Positions 1 to 5,501 of a DNA stretch of 11,359 nucleotides are shown piece after piece. The notes below the pieces were generated by a model. That model made no database searches. It was not told where the DNA came from and was given only the letters and a program-made list of their open reading frames with translations. The DNA is from Pseudomonadota bacterium (GTDB lineage Bacteria > Pseudomonadota > Gammaproteobacteria > Steroidobacterales > Steroidobacteraceae), in contig JADJBE010000016.1 of assembly GCA_016703895.1 (NCBI GenBank), forward strand, positions 1-11,359. Direction: 5' to 3'. Each line of letters begins with the position of its first letter. Position 1 is the stretch's first letter. The position numbers and the translations under genes are program-made.

Positions 1-57
1 ATCGGATATGGTGTGAAAGTAATAACATATTACATATGGCGCGCGACATCGTAATGA

Positions 58-699
58 TTAGCGGATACGGCCAGAGAAGATGACCGTTCCCATCACAATG
101 ATGTCGGAAGTCAGTGGCAGGATGGGGTTAGGCCAGCTTGGGTTCAGTGCCTTCAGAAACTGACCCTCCGGCGTCTCGATGTATCGCCTGAGTAGCCCGG
201 CCTTTGGGCTGACCGCAACAACATCGCGACCATGAGCCGGCTTCACGACGGGATCAATAAATATCAGATCGCCCTCCCGATAGCCGTCATCGCCGACCAT
301 GGCCTCCCCGATGACCGGCAGGGCAAAGCTCATGTCGCTGTGGGGGACGGGGCAGATCAATGCTCGGCCGGGTGAAATCTCCCCCATGTGCGGGGTATGG
401 GTCAGCATGTCCCAGCGTCCGATGGGTACGGCACCCTTGTCGAACAAACGGACTGAAATGGGATCCTGCCCAGTGAGTTGCTCGGGTGTGACGCCCAACA
501 CGCCGCCAATTTTCTCCAAAGTCTCGCGGCGAGGTTTCTTGGCCTTGCTGCGCTCCTTGAGGATGCGATTGATCGCAGGCTGGGAGACTCCGGAACGATG
601 CGCTAGGTCAGTCTGATTCAGGCTTTGCTTGTCCATTAGCGCTTCCAGAATCTCCGCGACTGGGTTTTGCCCAAGGAATGTCGCTTCCATAGTAGTCAT
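58..699 (-). CDS. SetR/CI-like XRE repressor with degenerate S24 peptidase domain
   Basis: An intact 213-residue protein with LexA/CI architecture. Residues about 19-75 form an XRE-type helix-turn-helix (LNQTDLAHRSGVSQPAINRI is the core), and residues about 95-213 are a peptidase S24-like dimerisation domain. In SXT/R391 elements the homologous role is SetR, which represses the activator genes until RecA-stimulated self-cleavage. Here the catalytic serine motif GxSM reads GEAM, so Ala133 (codon 301-303) replaces Ser. The lysine position reads LLRRY, so Arg171 (codon 187-189) replaces Lys. The 38-residue spacing matches the LexA Ser119-Lys156 pair. It is divergent from the flhD-like gene with an 81-bp shared intergenic region, which suggests it represses that pair. 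The start ATG at 699 leaves a normal N-terminus before the HTH. Family assignment is firm; the SetR-like role is inferred from the neighbours. Confidence 0.88.
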   Translation of the reverse strand: MTTMEATFLGQNPVAEILEALMDKQSLNQTDLAHRSGVSQPAINRILKERSKAKKPRRETLEKIGGVLGVTPEQLTGQDPISVRLFDKGAVPIGRWDMLTHTPHMGEISPGRALICPVPHSDMSFALPVIGEAMVGDDGYREGDLIFIDPVVKPAHGRDVVAVSPKAGLLRRYIETPEGQFLKALNPSWPNPILPLTSDIIVMGTVIFSGRIR

Positions 700-718
700 A
701 AATTATTCCGCGCAGTGG

Positions 719-745
719 TTACATTGGTGATAATTGTAATATAAA
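719..745. promoter_or_regulatory. Candidate repressor operator and promoter in the divergent intergenic region
   Basis: The 81-bp gap between the repressor and the flhD-like gene is AT-rich. It contains an inverted repeat, TTACA (719-723) and TGTAA (735-739), separated by 11 bp; the arms extend imperfectly to TTACATTG/AATTGTAA. A possible -10 element TATAAA lies at 740-745, with TTACAT at 719-724 as a weak -35 and a short 15-bp spacer. Dyads of this size between a CI-type repressor and its divergent target are usual operators. No transcription start can be fixed from the sequence. Confidence 0.4.
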
Positions 746-780
746 ATGCGCACTCGTGACCATTCATTGGAATTTTTATT

Positions 781-1083
781 ATGGAACAGCGCGACATACT
801 CAAAATTAACCGGCAGCTTCTCCTTCTGACCCGTCAAATGGCCAACGACAGCGATGCTGCCGAATTGATGACAGGTCTATCAAAGCCCGTCATCGACAAG
901 ATCGCCACCCTGGATATGGATGAGATCGAAGAGTTGGCAGAGACTGTTGGTGTCTCGCTCTATACCTTGCGGTTTTCCGATTCGGTATTCAGCCGGTTAT
1001 TGCAACTGCCACGAGATGCTCGAAGTACATACGCCGAGGCAACGCTGGCAGGCAATAGTCGTGGCGGCGCTACTTTCCCCTGA
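781..1083 (+). CDS. FlhD-family transcriptional activator subunit (SetD/AcaD-like)
   Basis: An intact 100-residue protein that aligns along its length with FlhD. It has the N-terminal helix (INRQLLLLTRQMANDSDAAE, compare the LSYLLLAQRL region of FlhD), the central LSKPVIDKIATLDMDEIEEL segment and the following ETVGVSLYTLRFSD segment that matches the AETN..CHFRFD region. FlhD pairs with FlhC in a DNA-binding heteromeric complex. In SXT/R391 (SetCD) and IncC plasmids (AcaCD) this family activates transfer genes. Three things favour the conjugation role here: the divergent CI-type repressor, the nearby traD, DUF4400 and mobI-like genes, and the absence of any flagellar gene. The ATG at 781 has only a weak GGAA (769-772) upstream. 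The flhC-like frame begins before this gene's stop, so the two are probably translationally coupled. Confidence 0.75.
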   Translation: MEQRDILKINRQLLLLTRQMANDSDAAELMTGLSKPVIDKIATLDMDEIEELAETVGVSLYTLRFSDSVFSRLLQLPRDARSTYAEATLAGNSRGGATFP

Positions 1084-1548
1084 GGAGTTGGAAAATCATC
1101 GGATAGCCCATGAGCTGGTGCGGTTGAAACTCAGGCTACCGATCGTGAATCATCTGACCCAGATTCATCCCAAGCCCCTCCGGCTTCGCTGGCGTGTGAT
1201 TCATGCCGAAAGCCCTCCAAACGGGAGGCTCCTGAGTCGGTTCGACCTTTCATAGTCGATGCACTCTCGGCGGCAGAGCTGGCGAGTTTCGCAGCAGTGT
1301 ATCAACGCCTTGGTGGTGCTGATGACAGCAGGGTTTCTGCAGCGATGCTGTTACGGGCGAGGGAGATGCATCTGCGGATTGCCCATCGGGAACTCGATAT
1401 CAATGCCGCCTATTTCGCCGTGCGAGATGTTCGTGCCAAGATCGTCGAGTGGCGGAGATGCGGTCGCTGCCAGACCTACTATATCTTCGACATAAATGAA
1501 TTCCACGCCAGATCCTGCCCATACTGCGAGTTAAGTAGTAGAGGATGA
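1061..1548 (+). CDS. FlhC-family activator subunit (SetC/AcaC-like), frameshifted once
   Basis: Two adjoining frames together give an FlhC-like protein of about 162 residues (E. coli FlhC has 192). The first part, to about 1245, carries HRIAHELVRLKLRLPIV and ESPPNGRLLSRF, matching LAMELITLGARL and GSPPPKGMLPFS of FlhC. The second part, from about 1249 to 1548, carries helices and a terminal zinc ribbon CGRC-x15-CPYC, as in FlhC. The break lies between about 1240 and 1255, where the first frame stops at 1253-1255; one indel restores continuity. GTG 1061 is the likeliest start and overlaps the flhD-like gene by 23 bp; TTG 1088 is possible. Zinc-binding cysteines are intact. It would form the DNA-binding activator with the preceding protein. 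Whether the break is real or a sequencing error cannot be told here. Confidence 0.68.
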
Positions 1549-1579
1549 TCAGGGCATCAGTCGATACCAGAGCGGCAAA

Positions 1580-1824
1580 TTACAAACTGCCCTTGAGTCG
1601 CTGTATCAGCTTGGTCGCCGTTGCCCTTTGATCCGGTTTTGACACGCCCTCGGTTTCCAGATTCTCGGACCGACGGTGGCGGCAGTCTTTGCACACCCCT
1701 GAGACCAAGCAAGCCAGTATCCGAAGTCGCTCGGCTCGGTCTCGGAGCTGAACTTTCGATAGATCGCAACAAGTTCCGGGTAAATACTTGTTGGGATTTT
1801 GACGACGACCCTGATCGAGGACAT
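1580..1824 (-). CDS. Small partner of ParM-like segregation protein, frameshifted
   Basis: This small protein of about 81 residues starts one base after the parM-like stop (TGA G ATG). It begins MSSIRVVVKIPTSIYPELVA, then continues after an indel with ERLRILACLVSG and ends RLKGSL followed by TAA at 1582-1580. The pattern of a valine-rich first strand, a YPEL motif and an R-L-R-x-LA segment resembles the small proteins encoded directly after StbA/ParM-like actins on plasmids, which act as DNA-binding adaptors or accessory factors. The frame must change once, near 1715. It is convergent with the flhC-like gene and 31 bp from it. The link to the actin partner rests on adjacency and overall resemblance; no domain is certain. 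Confidence 0.5.
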
Positions 1825-1825
1825 C

Positions 1826-2690
1826 TCAAGCCCCGATCCGCCAGAAACCGCGAGCATTGGCAAAGACTGGCAGATCGGATGTGGAGATCTGAGGTTCGAA
1901 ACGCTTCCTTCACCGATGGCTCAGAAGAACCTGCGCCGCCACCACACCAACAGTCGATGTCGCACCTGCATTTTCTTTGCGCAGAGATTCCCTTAATGTC
2001 GCTGTACAATCGGCCCCACTTTGTCGGCAGCTTTTTTTTGAGGTAGGAGGCGAAATCGATTCGCTCTCAAAACAATCGAACCTCAGTCTGATTTTTGCCT
2101 GATGGCGTTTTCAAGCCGCTCGCGTCCGATGTTTCCCCGAAGTCATTGGCGACCAGCTTCGCTGCTTCATCCAGATGACAGAAGATGCTTGAGTCTGGTG
2201 CCACAGGATTGGCGTCGCAGCTCTCCATGGCTGATCAGCACCCAATCAACGGAGAAGAAACCTGGATCGACCACCAGGACTCGCGACTCTTCAAACTCGG
2301 AGGCGTGAGTCAAGTTCCAGACATGATCGACAAATCCTCCGACCGGCTGCGGCACCACTTTGACTTGTTGGACGGTGATCCGCCGGCGCGGGGTGACCTG
2401 GTGTTCCCCCTGCATCTGCGATTTGAAGCCTTCTACGGAGGTCCGGGGGCAAATGCTGATTGACGGGTAGGCCAGTGACGAGCATATCACCTGATCGAGT
2501 TCCGAACTTCGGTGACTGTCATGCCCGACATTGGGCCATGAGACCTGGCAGTAGCACTGCAGGGCACCCCGAGACAGGACGTAATGCCTGGGATTGCGAG
2601 AGTGCATATCGCGAGTGCACCGCCAGAGCACCTGATCCTATGGCGCGCCCTGTGGTTGTGGATTTTGAAATGCGCCCAAAAAAAGGTCAC
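1826..2690 (-). CDS. ParM/StbA-like plasmid-segregation actin, several frameshifts
   Basis: A composite reading gives a ParM/StbA-type actin-like ATPase, which would form filaments that push sister copies of the element apart. Pieces in order on the minus strand: MLVTGLPVNQHLPPDL (about 2485-2440); TPRRRITVQQVKVVPQPVGG; RVLVVDPGFFSVDWVLISHG (about 2290-2230), which holds the phosphate-binding Asp-x-Gly; a YLKK-x-DKVGP piece near 2050; a GGGA adenosine-type motif near 1945; and the terminal VFANARGFWRIG before TGA at 1828-1826. A run of eight T at 2032-2039 is one base short of the frame the family needs. The N-terminus is poorly resolved; GTG 2690 is a guess and the first 40 residues are not convincing. 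It pairs with the small gene that follows. SXT/R391 elements carry a ParM-like partition system (srpMRC), which is a plausible parallel. Confidence 0.6.
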
Positions 2691-2951
2691 ATTGAGCGCG
2701 CAGAGACACGGATGCTTTTACGATGGCGTCCGTTGAATCCCGGAACAACAGGGGTTCCAGTGTCATGTCTGCTTGCTGCGGTTTCACTGGTACGACGGGT
2801 GAACGAACGTCAGATTGCCTCCGAATGCCGGGTCGGGCGTACTTCCAGATGGATTCAACGGGCGATCCAATTCTCGGCGCGGCTGAGAACAGGTCGAAAG
2901 CCCGCTGTGGATTGTGCGATGCAACCGGAGCTTAAAGCTTGGAGAGATGGT
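2691..2951. other. Structured intergenic region, candidate oriT
   Basis: These 261 bp between the start of the parM-like gene and the mobI-like gene hold no convincing gene. They contain a perfect 11-bp inverted repeat (CCGTTGAATCC 2730-2740 and GGATTCAACGG 2851-2861), a 6-bp pair CCAGTG/CACTGG (2757-2762 and 2785-2790) and a short hairpin GGAAC-7-GTTCC (2742-2758). In SXT/R391 and IncC elements oriT lies just upstream of mobI, so position and dyads make this the best oriT candidate. No nick site is recognisable. Confidence 0.35.
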
Positions 2952-3442
2952 ATGGATGAACGACTTGGCAGGTTCGAACGATACTCAAAACCTACATTGG
3001 TGATCTGTTCGATCAAGCCTCCAACACGGCGGTCAGATTTGAACTTTTTACCGTCGAGGGAAACTCCCGCCGAAAGGGCTGGGACGACCAAAACACCCTG
3101 AAGTATCGCGTTCAGCTTAAGCAGAATACGCTCATGCTGGAATGGTATCAACGGGTATGGAAGCGCGATGCCAAGGGCAATCGGACACAGAGCATCATTA
3201 CGTTCGCAAGCGCAACAAGAACAAGCGCGGCACCGATCTCTGTGTATAGCTATGACATGGGCGACTTGTTCAAGTTCGCTCCTGAGTGGAGCCGTGAGCG
3301 GGTTATGGAGGCCGAGACCGAGGCTGCATCCTTCCGCCGTCAGGCTCATTACTGTTCTTCGATGCTGGTGATCCTTGGGCGAATGGAGCGCTATTTGGCC
3401 GACTGTGCCGGAGAGTCGCTGCCAGAGGAGGACGCAGCATGA
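2952..3442 (+). CDS. MobI-like auxiliary mobilisation protein, frameshifted
   Basis: A composite protein of about 163 residues. Readable pieces are FDQASNTAVRFELFTVEGNS (about 3011-3070), LKYRVQLKQNTLMLEWYQRV (about 3101-3160), a basic patch VRKRNKNKRGTDL (about 3202-3240) and a helical C-terminus FKFAPEWSRERVMEAETEAA running on to 3442. The pattern of a beta-strand pair ending LEWYQ, then a Lys/Arg-rich segment, an APxW motif and a long E-x-F-R helix resembles MobI of SXT/R391 and IncC elements, which assists the TraI relaxase at oriT. ATG 2952 has GGAG seven bases upstream. At least three frame changes are needed, near 2993, 3190 and 3245. The next gene overlaps its stop by 4 bp. The MobI call is from memory of the family pattern and context; a different plasmid gene is possible. 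Confidence 0.5.
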
Positions 3443-3727
3443 ACATGCCGCCGCGGTATCTCGTGACCGACACGTTCGACTTGCGCATGCTGGCATCGTT
3501 CACTGTTGGCATCACGCTGAAAGAGCTGTCGCTGAGCGATGCTTGCGATCTGATCGAGAGCGGAACAGGAACAACGCATGGGCCTTCATGGCGGCTGGGC
3601 AGATGGTCTCAAGCATCCGCTCGCCACCGCGTTGGTACCCAACGGACCAATCCTGCTGGTAGCAAATCAAGTACAGACAGCACAGGGGGACGTCATGAAG
3701 TGGGTTCAGGTGGAAATAGTCGATTGA
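3439..3727 (+). CDS. Hypothetical protein coupled to mobI-like gene, one frameshift
   Basis: I do not recognise this small protein of about 96 residues. It opens MNMPPRYLVTDTFDLRMLAS, followed by FTVGITLKELSLSDACDLIE. After one indel near 3565 it continues MGLHGGWADGLKHPLATALV and PNGPILLVANQVQ, ending WVQVEIVD at TGA 3725-3727. The start is well supported: ATG overlaps the preceding stop by 4 bp (ATGA), and a strong ribosome-binding site AGAGGAGG sits 7 bases upstream, so the two genes are translationally coupled. No signal peptide or membrane segment is seen. It probably serves the same transfer or maintenance module. Confidence 0.5.
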
Positions 3728-3923
3728 GATTTCCTTGGACTCCGGTGCTGGCCGGATTCCAACCCTATTTCAAATTGCGGCCAGGAAGGGCGCATTTCGG
3801 TCGCCCGTGAGTTTTCCGTCCTGCTAAAAGCGTGGGAATGATTTTCGATGCAATTCTTCCCACGGCCGTTTTCGATTTCCGCTGCATGAGGATTCGCCAA
3901 CCGTTGCGAGCCGTTGCATTGCC
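3728..3923 (+). other. Gap before repA, possible end of a small ORF
   Basis: About 196 bp between the coupled small gene and repA. The plus frame ending at TGA 3839-3841 has an amino-acid-like tail (QEGRISVAREFSVLLKAWE) that could be a short gene or an extension of the preceding one after another indel. From 3842 to 3923 I see no gene; it presumably holds the repA promoter and leader, but no clear promoter or control RNA stands out. Confidence 0.25.
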
Positions 3924-4807
3924 ATGACAGGCTCGGAACGAGTTCATAAATTGATCGGACTTGCCTCCGATATTGCCGCCGGCGAGAACGATGCCGAGTC
4001 CATCGGATTCCCGGGGCAGGCGTTGGTGCAGACAACCTTGCCGCATAGCGATCCTGGCGTTCCGTACTTCGAACGCCCAGCGGGGCCGTGTCGCTCTCGA
4101 TCATCGCCAATCCGAAATTTGGATTGCCTTTCGGCACGGTTCCGCCGGCTATTGCTTGCATGGATATGTACCGAAGCAGTGCGGAACCAAGTCGCCCACA
4201 CTTGGGCTTGGCCGGAGTCAGAACGAATTCCTCAGAAAACTCGGAATGCGCACGGACGGCAGGACCGTCTGCGCCTGCGGACACAATCGCTGAAACTGTT
4301 TTCGTCGATGCTGTCCATCACGTACCAAATCGAAGGACGGTACGGGCTGAAGAACATGCCTATTGCCGACGAGGCATTTGTGCTGTGGGATCCTCACCGG
4401 CGGATGATCGGATGCTCTGGGGAAGCAGCCTCCTCAGACTGTCCAATACCTTCTTCAAGAACATTACCGACTCTCCCGTACCGATCGACATGTGCAGCGT
4501 GGCGCTGTCGAAATCGCCGTTGGCAATGGATATCTATTCTGGCTGGTCTATCGAATATTTCTGCTGCGCGTGAAAAACCGACCTGGCGGATGATTCCGTG
4601 GGCAGCCTTGAAGCTTCAATTCGGTGCGGACTACGGCGATAGTCCGCGAGGCCTGATCGATTTCAGAAGCGGTTTTCTTCTTCGCTGAAAGAAGCTCAGT
4701 TGTTCTACCCAGAAGCCAATGCCACGCCGCAGGACGCTGGCCTGTTTGTGGGTGCAAGCCGATTGCATACCCGGCATACCGGTTCCGCCAAACTATCCAG
4801 ACTCTGA
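3924..4807 (+). CDS. repA: RepA-type plasmid replication initiator (RepA_C family), many frameshifts
   Basis: A composite of about 294 residues that reads as a plasmid-encoded RepA (RepA_C-type) initiator, expected to bind the element's origin. Pieces in order: VHKLIGLASDIAAGENDAES and GFPGQALVQTTLPHSDPG (3940-4060); SLSIIANPKFGLPFGTVP (about 4090-4143); RRLLLAWICTEAVRN (about 4145-4190); LGLGRSQNEFLRKLGMRTDG (about 4204-4260); LFSSMLSITYQ and MPIADEAFVLWD (4300-4390); LWGSSLLRLSNTFFKNI and KSPLAMDIYS (to 4540); LVYRIFLLRVKNRP; IPWAALKLQFGADYGDSPRG (about 4593-4650); SLKEAQLFYPEANATPQDAG, ending at TGA 4805-4807. LLLAW.CTEAVR, the S-x-FLRKLG segment and IPW..L..QFGADY are characteristic of the family. 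About eight frame changes are required. The ATG at 3924 has no strong ribosome-binding site. A terminator-like hairpin follows 28 bp after the stop. Confidence 0.72.
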
Positions 4808-4835
4808 CGACGGGTTTTCGGTAGTCCTGCTTGAG

Positions 4836-4869
4836 AGACCGGCTGGCCTTTTCCCATGTCGGTCTTTTT
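4836..4869 (+). terminator. Rho-independent terminator-like hairpin after repA
   Basis: A 6-bp stem, AGACCG (4836-4841 less its first-base offset) with CGGTCT (4860-4865), encloses a loop of about 18 nt and is followed directly by TTTT (to 4869). It lies 28 bp after the composite repA stop on the same strand. The stem is short and the loop large, so efficiency is uncertain. Confidence 0.4.
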
Positions 4870-4981
4870 ATGATTTTTCCACAGAAGAAGGGGGCTCTAA
4901 CTGCAATCTACTTAAACCCAGGCTAACGCTACTTGAGGCAGGCTGTATGCCTTGTCCCATAAGGGTTCTACGCCGATGACC

Positions 4982-5116
4982 GGGACAGTTGTCACGTAAT
5001 TCGGGGACAGATGTCACATGGTAGCGGAACAGATTTCACGGGCAAAATTTCGTGGCGCCGGAGATCCCCTATTAGTCAAGGTTCCAGATGAATTAGGCGG
5101 TGAGACAGATTTCACG
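4982..5116 (+). repeat. Four direct repeats with 22-bp period, IS21-type end or iterons
   Basis: A 15-bp unit of consensus GGGACAGATTTCACG occurs at 4982-4996, 5004-5018, 5026-5040 and 5102-5116. The first three are exactly 22 bp apart, start to start, about two helical turns; the fourth is 76 bp further on. Multiple GGGACAGATxTCAC units are typical of the terminal transposase-binding sites of IS21-family elements, so this may be the stranded end of such an insertion. No istA or istB sequence accompanies it. The alternative is a set of RepA-binding iterons, favoured by the regular phase and the nearby repA. The 4870-5220 stretch holds no convincing gene. Confidence 0.5.
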
Positions 5117-5266
5117 TGGGTAACTTCTGTATCGGCGGGCGACCTGTGGATAACCGGAGTTCGAAATGTGACCGATTTGGATCGATTTCGGATGTTGCAT
5201 ATTTTGGGAAATCCGTAAGATGAATTTCGGGCGGCGGTTTCCTCAGCCGCTTGAAGCCAGCCGGCG

Positions 5267-5482
5267 GTGCTTCGCAAACAACACCGGCTATGCGAGGACG
5301 TGACCAAGCGCGAAAACGGTGCCTCCATCCGACTGATCGCATCGTCCGCCCCACGACACGGGGCATGTTGGCGTCCTGGCTGCCGCCGGCAGATGGCCCA
5401 TCGCGACATGGGCGGGTATTGCATCATGCATTTGCTATCCCAAGCCTCTCAGGACGGGGCCGGGGCCGGGGCCTGGCGCTGA
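5267..5482 (+). CDS. Small Cys/His-rich hypothetical protein upstream of traD
   Basis: I do not recognise this ORF. Its last part reads ACWRPGCRRQMAHRDMGGYC then IMH, a C-x4-C ... C-x2-H pattern that could bind one zinc ion, followed by an Ala/Gly-rich tail and TGA at 5480-5482. In the neighbouring frame just upstream, RKRCLHPTDRIVRPTTRGM suggests an earlier related C-HP repeat, so the gene may also be broken by an indel near 5360 and may have two zinc-binding motifs. The start is not known. It ends 19 bp before traD on the same strand, so it may share its transcript. Confidence 0.35.
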   Translation: MLRKQHRLCEDVTKRENGASIRLIASSAPRHGACWRPGCRRQMAHRDMGGYCIMHLLSQASQDGAGAGAWR

Positions 5483-5501
5483 GCAGGAATTCCTTGAGAC
5501 C

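Noticed and set aside
19..33. Terminator for the repressor gene
   Set aside because: The GTAAT-N5-ATTAC dyad is AT-rich, too weak to terminate and lacks a T run on the minus strand; an operator-like site is more likely.
781..1548. Flagellar master regulator flhDC of the host
   Set aside because: No flagellar genes are present, the proteins are short and divergent, and the divergent CI-type repressor and conjugation genes favour a SetCD/AcaCD role.
1557..2009. Minus-strand open frame of 150 codons read as one protein
   Set aside because: Only its first part overlaps the true parM frame; the ParM ending VFANARGFW and the small partner gene lie in other frames.
2460..3101. Long plus-strand open frame of 213 codons
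   Set aside because: It crosses the parM-like N-terminus, the structured intergenic region and the mobI-like start, has no family resemblance and low-quality composition; the pieces in other frames match known families.
3439..3727. STIV B116-like (DUF1874) protein
   Set aside because: The N-terminal pattern is faintly similar, but the SAIGH-type and VPVNR-type motifs of that family are missing.
4982..5116. CRISPR array
   Set aside because: Units of 15 bp with 7-bp gaps and one irregular interval do not fit repeat-spacer dimensions, and no cas gene is visible.
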